Shown here piece after piece: positions 44,976 to 55,612 of a DNA stretch of 64,000 bases. Position 1 is the stretch's first letter. Each line of letters opens with the position of its first letter. Both the position numbers and the translations under genes were made by a program. The stretch is from Kribbella kalugense (lineage in GTDB: Bacteria; Actinomycetota; Actinomycetes; Propionibacteriales; Kribbellaceae). The stretch lies in assembly GCF_004365875.1 (NCBI RefSeq), contig NZ_SODF01000003.1, forward strand, positions 233,763 to 297,762, written 5' to 3'. Below the pieces are notes generated by a model. The model had not been told where the DNA came from. It worked only from the letters and a program-made list of their open reading frames with translations, and searched no databases.

Positions 44976-46558
44976 AGACCCTGGCCGGAACCAGTGGGCT
45001 GATCCGGCTGATCCTGCGCCGTGACCGGATCGTGCTGCCGATCTGGATCGTGTTCCTGGTCGCGATCTCGGTCAGCTACGTGAAGCAGTACGGCGATCTG
45101 TTCCCGACGCCGGACTCGCGGGTGAAGTACGCGAGCAACGCCGGCTTCATCACCTTGTACGGCGAACTCTCCGGGACCAGCCTGGGCGAGTTCGTCACCT
45201 GGCGACTCGGATTCGTACCGGTGATGATCGGGCTGATCAGCATCCTCACGGTGATCAGGCACACCCGGGTCGAGGAGGAGACCGGCCGTCGTGAGTTGCT
45301 CGGGGCAACTGTCGTCGGCCGGCACGCCCAGCTGGCCGCGGCGCTGACCGTAACCCTTGGCGCGAACCTCGTGCTCGCCATACTGCTTGCCCTCGGCATG
45401 CACAGCCAGAACCTGCCGCTGTCCGGATCGATTGCCATCGGCATCGAGTACGCCGGAACCGGCTGGTTGTTCGCCGCCGTCGGCGCGGTCGCCGCCCAAC
45501 TGAGTGCGAGCGCCGGAACGGCCCGTGGGATCGCGATCGGCACGCTCGGAGCGGCGTACATCCTGCGCGCAGCCGGGGACACCAGCGCGCACACTCACGG
45601 ACCGCTCGCGTGGTTGCGCTGGCTCTCCCCGATCGCCTGGGCCCAACAGATCCACCCGTACGGCCAGAACCGCTGGTGGCTCGGAGTATTGGTGCTCGCG
45701 GCAACCGTCGTACTCGTTGCCGTCGCCATCTATCTCTCGGTACGACGGGATGTCGGCTCCGGACTGCTGCCGGACAAGCTCGGTCCTGCGGACGGGAACC
45801 TCGGATCGCCGTTGGCGCTGGCGTGGCGACTGCACCGCGGTCTGCTCGCCGCTTGGACGGTCGGATTCGCCTTGCTGGGCTTGTTGTTCGGCGGTGTCGC
45901 CAAGGGCGTCGGCGACATGATGCGGGACGATCCGGGCATCCAGGAGGCGTTCCAGCGGATGGGTGGAGCGTCCGGGCTGATCGACTCGTTCCTGGCCGGC
46001 GTGATGCTGCTGGTCGGGCTGATCGCTTCGGCGTACGCGGTCCAGGCCACGCTGCGGATGCGGGTCGAGGAGAGCAGCGGGCGGGTCGAGCCGGTGCTCG
46101 CGACGGCGACGAGCCGCTGGCAATGGGCGGCAAGCCATCTCGTCTTCAGTCTGCTGGGCCCGGCGGTCGCGTTGCTGGCGGCCGGCGTGGCCGAAGGGCT
46201 TGCGTACGGCGCCGCGATCGGCGATGTGGGCGGGCAACTGCCACGGCTGATCGGTGCGGCCCTCGCACAACTGCCGGCCGTGTGGGTCCTGGCGGCGATC
46301 GCCATCGCGATCTTCGGCTTCTTCCCGCAACTGTCGATGGTCTCCTGGGCCGGCCCGGTGATCTGCATCCTGATCGGCTTGGTGAGCGCAGGCGTCGCCA
46401 CAGCCAGCTGGATCCGCGACATCTCGCCGTTCACCCATCTCCCATCCCTACCAGGCGGATCGGTGACGGCCGGCCCACTCATCGCCCTTCTAGCGATCGC
46501 CATCGTCGTAGGATTCGCAGGCCTGATCGGCCTACGCCGAAGGGACCTGCCAGCCTAG
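44972..46558 (+). CDS. ABC exporter permease, 12-helix type
   Basis: 528 aa with about 12 hydrophobic segments in two homologous halves (each starting with LxxR-type basic entry, LTVIRHTRVEEETGRRELLGAT and TLRMRVEESSGRVEPVLAT). This duplicated ABC-2 architecture is that of the actinobacterial polyketide-antibiotic/daunorubicin-type exporters. It forms the membrane part of the pump with the preceding ATPase. Substrate unknown. Confidence 0.9.
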   Translation: MKTLAGTSGLIRLILRRDRIVLPIWIVFLVAISVSYVKQYGDLFPTPDSRVKYASNAGFITLYGELSGTSLGEFVTWRLGFVPVMIGLISILTVIRHTRVEEETGRRELLGATVVGRHAQLAAALTVTLGANLVLAILLALGMHSQNLPLSGSIAIGIEYAGTGWLFAAVGAVAAQLSASAGTARGIAIGTLGAAYILRAAGDTSAHTHGPLAWLRWLSPIAWAQQIHPYGQNRWWLGVLVLAATVVLVAVAIYLSVRRDVGSGLLPDKLGPADGNLGSPLALAWRLHRGLLAAWTVGFALLGLLFGGVAKGVGDMMRDDPGIQEAFQRMGGASGLIDSFLAGVMLLVGLIASAYAVQATLRMRVEESSGRVEPVLATATSRWQWAASHLVFSLLGPAVALLAAGVAEGLAYGAAIGDVGGQLPRLIGAALAQLPAVWVLAAIAIAIFGFFPQLSMVSWAGPVICILIGLVSAGVATASWIRDISPFTHLPSLPGGSVTAGPLIALLAIAIVVGFAGLIGLRRRDLPA

Positions 46559-46597
46559 CCGTGTCGAGAAATGGGTACCGGCTCCGACGTGGCCAGT

Positions 46598-47371
46598 ATG
46601 AGCGAGCACAGACGAGTCATCGCCGACACAACAGCACTCCCCCGGGTAGCTGATCGGGAGACGTTCGACGCGGGCCTCGAAGAGCTTCGACGACGCGAGA
46701 AGGCACACTCCCGCGAGGGCGACGCGATTGCCGCGCAACGCAGGCAGTTGCCGATGGTCGAGGTCGACGCGGGCATCACGGTGACCGGTCCGGACGGGCC
46801 GGTCACCCTGCTCGACGCGTTCGACGGCCGCAAGCAGCTACTCGCCTACTACTACATGTGGCACACAGGTCATCCGGCCGCCGAACAGTGCCAAGGCTGC
46901 ACGTGGTGCACCGGACAGGTCCAGGAGATCTCCTACCTGCACGCGCGCGACATCACCTTCGCCGTCTTCTGCCAGGGCCCGTACGCCGAGAGCCGTGCGT
47001 ACCGTGACTTCATGGGCTGGACGATGCCGTGGTACTCCGCCGTCGGATCGCTGGAGCACCTGCTGGCCGGTCGGAACATCGGCCAGATGTACCTGGTGTC
47101 GTACGTCCGCCAGGGCGACCGCGTCTTCGAGACGTACTGGACGACCATGCGTGGCGTCGAGGTGATGGACAACAACTACGCGTTGATGGATCTGACCGTC
47201 TACGGACGCCAGGAGCCGTTCGAAGACTCGCCGGAAGGCTGGCCGAAGCTGTGGGCGACCGAGGACCCGGTGTTGCCGAAGGTCATCGACGGGCGGCCGA
47301 CCGCGCAGTGGTCACGGATCGACGCCGGGCGTTCCGACGACCTTACTTCCGGGCGTTCCGCGACCAGCTGA
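46598..47371 (+). CDS. DUF899 thioredoxin-like protein
   Basis: 257 aa. DUF899 family with a thioredoxin-like core: KQLLAYYYMWHTGHPAAEQCQGCTWCTGQV includes CQGC and CTWC-type cysteine spacing, followed by ARDITFAVFCQGPY and FMGWTMPWYSAVGS. Proteins of this family may be redox enzymes but no activity is established. ATG at 46598 (SEHRRVIADT) is preferred over ATG at 46571. The 3' end overlaps the convergent DUF1206 gene by 29 bp. Confidence 0.85.
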   Translation: MSEHRRVIADTTALPRVADRETFDAGLEELRRREKAHSREGDAIAAQRRQLPMVEVDAGITVTGPDGPVTLLDAFDGRKQLLAYYYMWHTGHPAAEQCQGCTWCTGQVQEISYLHARDITFAVFCQGPYAESRAYRDFMGWTMPWYSAVGSLEHLLAGRNIGQMYLVSYVRQGDRVFETYWTTMRGVEVMDNNYALMDLTVYGRQEPFEDSPEGWPKLWATEDPVLPKVIDGRPTAQWSRIDAGRSDDLTSGRSATS

Positions 47372-48113
47372 ACGCGTACAGTCCGAAGGCCGCGAAGCCG
47401 AGAGCCAGGACGGTGAGCAGCACCGAGCCGAACGGCTGCTCCTTGACGGTGCGCAGCGCGGTGTCGAGACCGCCGGCCTTCTTCGGGTCGTAGGCGATCG
47501 CGGCCCAGCCGAACAGCCCGCCGACCACGATCAAGGCCACACCCTTAGCGGCGTACCCGATCCGGCCGAGCAGGATCGTGGTCTCGGAGACGCCGCCGAC
47601 CAGGTCCTCGGTGAACTTCTTGGTGACCGCTTTGTGGATCTCACGGACACCGATCGCGATGATGGCCAGGCCGATCACGACGACGAGCACGCGGCCCGGA
47701 CCGTGGGCCATCAGCCGGGCGGTGAGCGACTGCTGCTGGCTCGTGCTCGATCCGCCGGAGCCGATCGCGACCTTGACCGCACTGACGCCCAGCACGAAGT
47801 AGACGACCGCCCGGCCGCCCGCGGAGAGTTTTTTCTCCAGGTCCAGGTGGCCGTAGACGAGTTGCAGGATCCGCCAGGTCACCAGGACGAACAGGCCGAT
47901 CGCGACGATCCACAGCAGGACGCCTCCGAACGGCTGGCTAGCCAGTTCCTGGAGCGCCCCCTGTTGCGACGCCTCCTTCGACGAATGTCCCCAGGCCAGT
48001 TGCGCTGCGATCCAGGCGATCAGCAAGTGCACGACGCCGTACGCGATCAGTCCGACGGTGATCGCGACGCCGTACCAGCGGCTCTGCCGCACCTCTTGAG
48101 CAGTGTTCCTCAC
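47343..48113 (-). CDS. DUF1206 membrane protein
   Basis: 256 aa with six hydrophobic segments arranged as three two-helix repeats, each with a G-x-x-A-x-G-V/A helix start (GLIAYGVVHLLIAWIAA, GGRAVVYFVLGVSAVK, GRIGYAAKGVALIVVGG), which is the DUF1206 pattern. The function is unknown. GTG at 48113 avoids overlap with the SpoIIM-like gene; the frame continues to 48224 inside that gene. Likely co-transcribed with it (28 bp apart). Confidence 0.8.
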   Translation of the reverse strand: MRNTAQEVRQSRWYGVAITVGLIAYGVVHLLIAWIAAQLAWGHSSKEASQQGALQELASQPFGGVLLWIVAIGLFVLVTWRILQLVYGHLDLEKKLSAGGRAVVYFVLGVSAVKVAIGSGGSSTSQQQSLTARLMAHGPGRVLVVVIGLAIIAIGVREIHKAVTKKFTEDLVGGVSETTILLGRIGYAAKGVALIVVGGLFGWAAIAYDPKKAGGLDTALRTVKEQPFGSVLLTVLALGFAAFGLYAFSWSRNARK

Positions 48114-48141
48114 CCTGATCCGGTGCCCAGGAGGAAACGGT

Positions 48142-49137
48142 TCAGGCGGAAACGGGCGCGGTGGCCTCGCGGTCGGCTTCCTCGACGTCGCCGTACTCGC
48201 CGTGCCGGTACGCGCGCCGACCAAGGGTCCAGACGTAGGTGAAGAAGGCCAGCTCGGCGAGGATGCCGATCGTGATGCGCACCGGCGCCGGCAGGAACGG
48301 GGTCACGAACGCCTCGATCAGACCGGTGACAAGGAGTACCGCGGCCAGGCCGATCGCCATCCCGATCGTCGCACGGCCGGTCTGTGCGACCGCCTGCATC
48401 CGGGTCCGGGGACCAGGCACGACCCAGGACCAGCCGAGCCGCAGTCCGGCCGCGGTCGCGATGAACACCGCAGTCAGCTCGAGCAGCCCATGCGGGGTGA
48501 TCAGACTGAAGAACAGGCCGCCCTTGTCGTTGTCGATCATCAGACCGGCGCTCAGACCGAGGTTGACCGCGTTGTCCCACAGGATGAAGACGGATGGGAC
48601 CAGCAGGATGCCCAGCGCGAGTACGGCGGCACTGATAGTCGCGTTGTTGATCCAGACTCGGAGAGCGAAGTCCTGCGCCGGGTTGTCCGAGTAGTACGAC
48701 TCGAAGTCGTGACCGACGAACTGTTTGATCTGATCCGGCGTACCGATGGAGTCGACCACGTCAGGGTGGGCCAGAACGCGCCACGCGGTCCACGCCGCGA
48801 CCAGGTAGAACAGCAGACCGATGCCGACCCACCAACGTCTGGAGGCGTAGAGGGCGGCCGGGAAGGTGACCAAGAAGTACTTCGAGATGTCGCGCCAGAC
48901 AGGAGCCTGCGCACCGGTCACCGCACCACGCGCGTCGGCGATCAAACCCGACAGGCGACCGATCGACACCGGATCGGCCCCGGCGGCCCGGAGCGCGGCC
49001 AGATGGGTGCCGACACGCTGGTAGAGGGTGACGAGCTCTTCGGCCTCCGCACCGGACAGGCGGCGCTGCCGGCGGGTCAGGTGGGCCAGCCGGTCCCACT
49101 GCGGCTGATGCACCGAGACGAACGCTTCGACGTCCAC
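48142..49137 (-). CDS. Stage II sporulation M-like membrane protein (DUF95)
   Basis: 331 aa. After a ~110-residue cytoplasmic N-terminus, the DUF95 region begins with FLVTFPAALYASRRWWVGIGLLFYLVAAW and has about five membrane segments, including the FSLITPHGLLELTAVFIATAAGLRLGW motif. In M. tuberculosis the matching Rv3694c sits between the DUF58 and RDD genes. GTG at 49137 follows GGAGGAGGGGG; ATG at 49155 is the alternative. No sporulation role is implied. It is divergent from the RDD gene. Confidence 0.88.
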   Translation of the reverse strand: MDVEAFVSVHQPQWDRLAHLTRRQRRLSGAEAEELVTLYQRVGTHLAALRAAGADPVSIGRLSGLIADARGAVTGAQAPVWRDISKYFLVTFPAALYASRRWWVGIGLLFYLVAAWTAWRVLAHPDVVDSIGTPDQIKQFVGHDFESYYSDNPAQDFALRVWINNATISAAVLALGILLVPSVFILWDNAVNLGLSAGLMIDNDKGGLFFSLITPHGLLELTAVFIATAAGLRLGWSWVVPGPRTRMQAVAQTGRATIGMAIGLAAVLLVTGLIEAFVTPFLPAPVRITIGILAELAFFTYVWTLGRRAYRHGEYGDVEEADREATAPVSA

Positions 49138-49209
49138 CGTTACCCCCTCCTCCACCCGTGTGCTGGCAGACTAGCCGGACGCAGTGTCTAGATAGGAGGG
49201 GGCGACGAC

Positions 49210-50163
49210 GTGTCTCAGCTGGTCACCGGCGAAGCGGTCGTCCTCCAGGTGCGGATCGCCCGGATGCCGACGCGGGCGCTGGCGTGCGCGATCGACGTGG
49301 CGCTGCAGAGCGTCGTACTCGTTGTGCTGATTTCGCTGCTGGCCGGGTTCCTGCTCGGCGGCCAGGCGAGTGAAGCGCTGGCGGGTGCCTTGATCTTCAT
49401 CGTCGTACTCCTGGTGGTGATCGGCTACCGGGTCGTGATGGAGACGCTGACCCGCGGGCGGACGATCGGCAAGCTGGTGCTCGGGCTGAAGGTGGTCCGC
49501 GACGACGGCAGCTCGATCCGGTTCCGGCACGCGCTGGTGCGGACGCTGCTGTGGTTCTTCGTCGACTTCGCACCGTGGTTCGCGGCGAGCCCCGGGATCG
49601 TGGCCAGCCTGATGAACAAGCAGGGCAAGCGGATCGGTGACATGGTCGCCGGTACGGTCGTCATCCGCGAACGCCACCAGCCGATGGCGTCACCACCACT
49701 GTTCGTCCCCGGCCACCTGGTCCAGTGGGCCCAGTCGCTGGAGCTGTCCCGGCTGTCCGACGAACTCGCCAACGCGGCCCGCGACTACCTGGCCCGCTAC
49801 ACCGAACTCCTGCCCGGCCCGCAACTCGCCCTCGGCGAAGCCCTCGCCGCCCGCGTAGCCGCGGTCACCGCCCCGAACCCGCCGAGTCCGATCATCGCCC
49901 CGGCGTACCTCTCCGCGGTCCTGGCCGAACGCCGCCGCCGAGAGCTCCAACGCCTCTCGACCCAACGCCCGGTCCACAGCGGCCCGTTCGCCCCGTCGTA
50001 CGGCATCCCCGCAGGCCCCTTCGCCCCACCCAACCCGTACGGCGCACAGGCCCCGCTGCCTGCACCGGCCCCGTTCATCCCACCCCAGCCACCGGCGCCA
50101 CGACCCGCAACGGTCAACCCGCAGGGGTGGGCCGCGCCGGGGAGCGAAGTCAGGCCGTGGTGA
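49210..50163 (+). CDS. RDD-family membrane protein
   Basis: 317 aa. The RDD domain (residues ~15-150) has R-x-x-A-x-x-I-D (RALACAIDVAL), GRTIGKLVLGLKVV and three membrane segments. The C-terminal ~130 residues are Pro/Ala-rich and probably disordered. GTG start at 49210 has a strong AGGAGGGGG. RDD genes accompany SpoIIM-like and MoxR genes (Rv3695). Roles in transport have been suggested for some members. Confidence 0.9.
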   Translation: MSQLVTGEAVVLQVRIARMPTRALACAIDVALQSVVLVVLISLLAGFLLGGQASEALAGALIFIVVLLVVIGYRVVMETLTRGRTIGKLVLGLKVVRDDGSSIRFRHALVRTLLWFFVDFAPWFAASPGIVASLMNKQGKRIGDMVAGTVVIRERHQPMASPPLFVPGHLVQWAQSLELSRLSDELANAARDYLARYTELLPGPQLALGEALAARVAAVTAPNPPSPIIAPAYLSAVLAERRRRELQRLSTQRPVHSGPFAPSYGIPAGPFAPPNPYGAQAPLPAPAPFIPPQPPAPRPATVNPQGWAAPGSEVRPW

Positions 50164-50168
50164 GTGAA

Positions 50169-50240
50169 CCGCCACGCATGCAGAACCCCCTCTCGAGCGG
50201 CCTAAGCCGCCCATTTGAGGGGGTTCTGCGTGCGTGGCGG
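50169..50240. terminator. Long bidirectional terminator with nested hairpin
   Basis: 24-bp arms at 50169-50192 and 50217-50240 pair with one mismatch (T/C at the 11th base). The 24-nt loop holds a second hairpin, GCGGC-CTAA-GCCGC (50197-50210), so a cruciform is possible. It sits between the convergent RDD and ahcY genes. Confidence 0.85.
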
Positions 50241-50251
50241 TCCGCTCTAGC

Positions 50252-51685
<1,434 letters not shown>

Positions 51686-51767
51686 GCCGCTCCCCTGAAG
51701 ACTGTGGTTAGTTCCTGACCGAGCCTAGAGGCCCGAGCCACGCGGTTTGATCGCTCGGAGCGCGTTT

Positions 51768-51785
51768 TTGACACCGAAATGTCAA
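51768..51785. promoter_or_regulatory. Inverted repeat upstream of MerR gene
   Basis: TTGACA (51768-51773) and TGTCAA (51780-51785) are separated by CCGAAA, 9 bp before the MerR start. TTGACA could itself be a -35 element for ahcY or merR transcription; as an inverted repeat it could be a MerR autoregulatory site. Confidence 0.45.
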
Positions 51786-51794
51786 GATTGAGGT

Positions 51795-52154
51795 ATGCGC
51801 ATCACCGAGGCCGCTCGCCAACTGGGTACCACTCCGCGCATGCTGCGCTACCGGGAGGCCCTCGGGCTGCTCCCACGCTCCCGATCCGAGCACACCGCCC
51901 AGCGCCAGTACGACGAACGCGACCTGGCCGCCGTACAACTCGCGCTCGACCTCGAACGCCGGTACGACGTGACGCCGGCCGCGCTCGCGTTCGCCCTCCG
52001 AGCCCTCGCCGAACCGTCCGTCGCCGCCGACATCCGCAACCTCGGCTACCGCACCGGCCGCCTCACCACGCCACCAACCCAGTCCCAGATCGACCGAGAC
52101 CGAGCCCTCCGCTGGCTAGGCCGCTCCGGAGTACTGCCACCCAAGCCGCGTTAA
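51795..52154 (+). CDS. Small MerR-family regulator
   Basis: 119 aa. The N-terminal HTH/wing is ITEAARQLGTTPRMLRYREALGLLPRSRS, followed by QYDERDLAAVQLALDLERRYDVTPAALAFALRALAE. The usual long dimerisation coiled coil is short, and no Cys ligands are present, so it is not a metal sensor. It starts 109 bp from the divergent ahcY start. The last codon is followed by a purine-rich stretch before the convergent CDF gene. Confidence 0.87.
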   Translation: MRITEAARQLGTTPRMLRYREALGLLPRSRSEHTAQRQYDERDLAAVQLALDLERRYDVTPAALAFALRALAEPSVAADIRNLGYRTGRLTTPPTQSQIDRDRALRWLGRSGVLPPKPR

Positions 52155-52194
52155 TTGAAGGAAAGAAAGGAAAGAGGGGAGGGAGGAAGACGCG

Positions 52195-53154
52195 TTAGTG
52201 GGAGGGGGCTTCGGGGACGGCGGGGCGTTCGTCGGGGACGTGGTTCTCGACGTAGATGTCTGGTTCGAGGTAGATGTGCTGGCTCATCGGTTCGGCCTCG
52301 CGGATGGCCCGTTCAGCCGCGTCGATGGTCTGGGCGACGACGGCCGCGTCGGTGGTCGGCTCGACCGCGAGCTTGGCGGCGACCAGGACCTCCTCCGGGC
52401 CGAGGTGCAGGGTCTTGATGTGGATCAGCCGCTGCACACCGGGCGTGTTCGTGATCGCGGCCTCGATCCGCTGCTGGGACTCCCGCGTCGCGGACTCGCC
52501 GAGCAGCAGCGACTTCATCTCGATCGCCAGGAAAATCGCCACCGCGACCAGCAGCGCACCGATCGCCATCGAGCCGAGCCCGTCGAACACACCGTTGCCG
52601 GTGGCAAGCGTCAGGACGACGCCGATCAGCGCCAGCAGCAGACCGGTGAGCGCGGCGAAGTCCTCCAGCAGGATGACCGGCAGCTCCGGCGCACGGGCGT
52701 TGCGGACGAAGCGCACCCAGGAGACGTTCCCGCGCAGCTTGTTCGCCTCGATGATCGCGGTCCGGAACGAGAAGCTCTCCATCCCGATCGCGAGCAGCAG
52801 CACCGCGACCGGAACCCACTTCCAGTTCTCGATCCCGTGCGGGTCGTGCACCTTGTGGTAGCCCTCGTACAGCGCGAACAGACCACCCACGCTGAACAGC
52901 ACGATCGACACGATGAACGAGTAGACGTACCGCTCCCGGCCGAAGCCGAACTGGTGCAGCTCGTCGGCCGCCCGCTTGGCCCGCTGACCGCCGACCAGCA
53001 GCAGCACCTGGTTGCCCGCGTCGGCGAGCGAGTGGATCGCCTCGGCCAGCATCGACGCCGACTGGGTCAGCGCCCAGGCGGCGAACTTGGTGACCGCGAT
53101 CCCGGTGTTCGCCAGCAAAGCCGCGACAACGGCCTTGTTTCCGCCACCAGCCAT
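52195..53154 (-). CDS. Cation diffusion facilitator family transporter
   Basis: 319 aa. CDF exporter of divalent metals (Zn, Mn, Fe or Co). TM2 carries the HSLAD motif (His41, Asp45), and the second metal motif region is ILLEDFAALTGLLLAL, with Glu-Asp in place of His-Asp, as in the Mn/other subgroup. The C-terminal ~100 residues are a ferredoxin-like cytoplasmic domain ending RPAVPEAPSH. It lies 30 bp after manA on the same strand and could be part of that operon. Confidence 0.9.
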   Translation of the reverse strand: MAGGGNKAVVAALLANTGIAVTKFAAWALTQSASMLAEAIHSLADAGNQVLLLVGGQRAKRAADELHQFGFGRERYVYSFIVSIVLFSVGGLFALYEGYHKVHDPHGIENWKWVPVAVLLLAIGMESFSFRTAIIEANKLRGNVSWVRFVRNARAPELPVILLEDFAALTGLLLALIGVVLTLATGNGVFDGLGSMAIGALLVAVAIFLAIEMKSLLLGESATRESQQRIEAAITNTPGVQRLIHIKTLHLGPEEVLVAAKLAVEPTTDAAVVAQTIDAAERAIREAEPMSQHIYLEPDIYVENHVPDERPAVPEAPSH

Positions 53155-53184
53155 GGTGCTCAGGTCCTCCTACACGACGAAAGA

Positions 53185-54339
53185 TCAGCGCGCGGACACG
53201 ACGAACGCCGTGCCGGAACCACGCAGAGTACAGGGTCCTTCGGGTCCGGAGGCGAACGCGGACTGGCCCGCGGACAACGTCACAACAGATTCTTTGCCCA
53301 CAGCATCAACAGTCCCGTCGACGCAGCAGACGATCCGCGGACCGACGCCTTCGACCGTCTGTTCGGCGCCGTCCAGATCCACCCGCCGGACAGCGAAGTA
53401 CGGACAGCCGGTCTCGTAGACGCCGTCGTCATCAGCAGTCAGCACCGGGTTGGCCAGCGGCTCGAAGTCGACCACCGAAACCAGCTCCGGTACGTCGACG
53501 TGCTTGCTGGTCAGCCCACCGCGCAGCACGTTGTCCGAGTTCGCCATCACCTCGAACCCGAGCCCACGCAGGTATGCGTGCACGTTCCCAGCCGGCAGGT
53601 ACACCGCGTCGAACCGCTCCAACCGAACCCGGTTCAGCAGCAGGCCTGCGAGTACGCCGGGATCGTCCGGGAAGTCGGCGCACAACTTCGAGAGCGTCTC
53701 CCGCTCCAGCTCGAACGCGTCTCCGACGTACTGCGCAACAGCCTCGCCGAGCGCACCTACCAGCGGACGGATCGCGTCCCGGTCGGCACTCATGAAATCG
53801 GTGAAGGCCTCCCGGAGCTTCCCGTCCCGTAGCTGGTCGGTCAGCTCACCGAACCCGGTCGGCGCCAGCGCCTCGAGCAGCGCGATCGTCCGGTCCAGCG
53901 GACGGAAACCGACCAGCGCGTCGAACGGCTCGAGCGCGATCAGGATCTCCGGCTTCGGCCAGGCGTCCTTGTAGTTCCGATCCGCGGCGTCGCGGGGAAT
54001 CCCGTCAGCCTCGTCCCGGGCGTACCCGTCGATCGCCTGGTCCAGGGAGGGATGCGCCTGGATCGACAACGGCTGCCCGGCGGCGAGCAGCTTCGCCAGG
54101 AACGGGAACCGTCCCTCGAACCGCTCGGCCGTCTCCGCACCCAGCACCGCGGCCGGGTCGGCCGACACGACGTCGTACAGGGTGTCGCCGTTCGGCAGCA
54201 CCGACGGAGCCGACTCGTGCGCACCCATCCACATCTCGGCCTGGGGTTTGCCGGTCGGCTCCACCCCGAGCAGCTCGGGGAGCGCGGTCTGCGATCCCCA
54301 GGCGTAGTCGCGGATGGTGTTCTGCAGCGGGACTACCAC
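53185..54339 (-). CDS. manA: Mannose-6-phosphate isomerase, class I
   Basis: 384 aa. Cupin-type zinc enzyme that converts fructose-6-phosphate and mannose-6-phosphate. Zinc-site motifs: SIQAHPS, AWPKPEILIAL (Glu) and YLPAGNVHAYLRGLG (His). It supplies mannose-6-phosphate to the mutase at 55613-57007. GTG start overlaps the SIS gene stop by 7 bp. Confidence 0.95.
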   Translation of the reverse strand: MVVPLQNTIRDYAWGSQTALPELLGVEPTGKPQAEMWMGAHESAPSVLPNGDTLYDVVSADPAAVLGAETAERFEGRFPFLAKLLAAGQPLSIQAHPSLDQAIDGYARDEADGIPRDAADRNYKDAWPKPEILIALEPFDALVGFRPLDRTIALLEALAPTGFGELTDQLRDGKLREAFTDFMSADRDAIRPLVGALGEAVAQYVGDAFELERETLSKLCADFPDDPGVLAGLLLNRVRLERFDAVYLPAGNVHAYLRGLGFEVMANSDNVLRGGLTSKHVDVPELVSVVDFEPLANPVLTADDDGVYETGCPYFAVRRVDLDGAEQTVEGVGPRIVCCVDGTVDAVGKESVVTLSAGQSAFASGPEGPCTLRGSGTAFVVSAR

Positions 54340-55409
54340 GCTGGGTCCTCCGAGGGGATCCCCGGCTCGACCGGGTCCGTCTCGCTCGCCCTGCCGTACC
54401 GGCCAAGGCCGAGCCCGAGGTACGCCGCGGCGTACCGACCGTGCTGGGTCAGAGCGGCGTACCGCGCGATGTCCGTGCCGTTGGCCTGCGTCACCGTGTA
54501 CACGCGGACGTCGTGCGCGTGCGCCTTCGCCTCCAGCTTGCGGCGCTGCTCGTCGACACCCGAGTCGTCCACGCCGTCATCCAGTACGACGAGAGCCGGC
54601 CGCAGCTCCTCCGCCTTGTCGAACGGGTCCGCGAACAGGTCCCGCGGCGGCTGGTTGAGCACCGGCAACAGGTGCCCGAAGTCAGCGGCCAGAGCAGGCC
54701 GACCGCTGGCCAATCGCAGCGCCTCGACCACACGACGAGCCGCACGGGCTGCGAGGACCGAGCCACCCCAGACCAGCGGCAGCGCGTCCGCGAGGATCAG
54801 CGCGAGGTCCTTGGCCGGGTTGTTCGAGACGTCGTTGTTCGGCGAGCACTCGATCGCGACGTCGTCCAGCATCGACGCGACCGCCTTGCCGTCCACCTCC
54901 GGACCGAGGTCCATCTGGTGCAGCGCCTGCAGTACGGCGACCGCCGAGGCCAGCTGATCGTCGGACTGGGACGGCAGCCGGATCGCGTGCCGTAGACCGG
55001 CCGAGGCGATCGCCACCTGCGAGTCCTCCGGCGCGGCTACGAGCAGCCCGCAACCCCGTCGTACCGCTTCGCCTGCGGCCGAGACCGCGTCCGGGTCCTC
55101 GTTCGCCGCGCCGAGCACGACGACCAGGTCGAGCGGACCGGCCCAACCTGGCAGGCCCGGACCTGGCCAGGCGAGGAACGGAACCGGGCAGACCGGCTCC
55201 AGCACAGCTCGGACCAGCCGGGCGTCACGGCCTGCAGCCACCACGGCGCGCGGACGGAATCCGTCCGACGTCAGGTTGGACAGCACGTCCGCGGACGCTT
55301 CCAGCTCGGCCCGCACCCGGGCGCCGGCCATGGCCAGGCGCCGGAGCAGGTGGTCGGCCGCCTTGAGTGCGGCCGGGTCGTCCAGTCGGGTGTCGTCGAA
55401 GAGGCTCAT
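54333..55409 (-). CDS. SIS-domain protein, Rv3256c-like
   Basis: 358 aa. Sugar-isomerase-fold protein resembling the phosphoglucose/phosphomannose isomerase C-terminal family; FLAWPGPGLPGWAGPLDLVVVLGAANEDPDAVSAAGEAVRRGCGLLVAA is the SIS core. In M. tuberculosis the same position (between manA and manB) holds Rv3256c. Activity is unproven; an isomerase or a regulator in mannose metabolism is plausible. The start overlaps the Trm112-like stop as TGATG. Confidence 0.85.
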   Translation of the reverse strand: MSLFDDTRLDDPAALKAADHLLRRLAMAGARVRAELEASADVLSNLTSDGFRPRAVVAAGRDARLVRAVLEPVCPVPFLAWPGPGLPGWAGPLDLVVVLGAANEDPDAVSAAGEAVRRGCGLLVAAPEDSQVAIASAGLRHAIRLPSQSDDQLASAVAVLQALHQMDLGPEVDGKAVASMLDDVAIECSPNNDVSNNPAKDLALILADALPLVWGGSVLAARAARRVVEALRLASGRPALAADFGHLLPVLNQPPRDLFADPFDKAEELRPALVVLDDGVDDSGVDEQRRKLEAKAHAHDVRVYTVTQANGTDIARYAALTQHGRYAAAYLGLGLGRYGRASETDPVEPGIPSEDPAW

Positions 55410-55612
55410 CAGCCCTCCGTACTGGCTGTTTCCCTGGTGTCCCGGGCCTCGTCGATCAGCAGCACCGGGATGTCGTCACGGACCGGATAGGCCAGCCCGC
55501 ACGACGCGTTGGTGCAGACCAGCTCGCTCGCCTCGTCGTCCACGCGGAACTCGGAGCGGCACTTCGGGCAGACCAGGATGCTCAGCAGGTCCGGGTCCAG
55601 ATTGACTGCCAT
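55409..55612 (-). CDS. Trm112-family small zinc protein
   Basis: 67 aa. LLSILVCPKCRSEFRVDDEASELVCTNASCGLAYPVRDDIPVLLIDEA has the Trm112 pattern, with C-x2-C and C-x4-C pairs able to hold one zinc. Trm112 proteins activate methyltransferases in eukaryotes; the bacterial role is unknown. It lies directly after the mutase gene and overlaps the SIS gene start. Confidence 0.92.
   Translation of the reverse strand: MAVNLDPDLLSILVCPKCRSEFRVDDEASELVCTNASCGLAYPVRDDIPVLLIDEARDTRETASTEG

Noticed and set aside
51686..51794. SAH riboswitch upstream of ahcY
   Set aside because: The 109-bp gap is short, shared with a divergent gene, and I could not recognise the conserved SAH-switch core.
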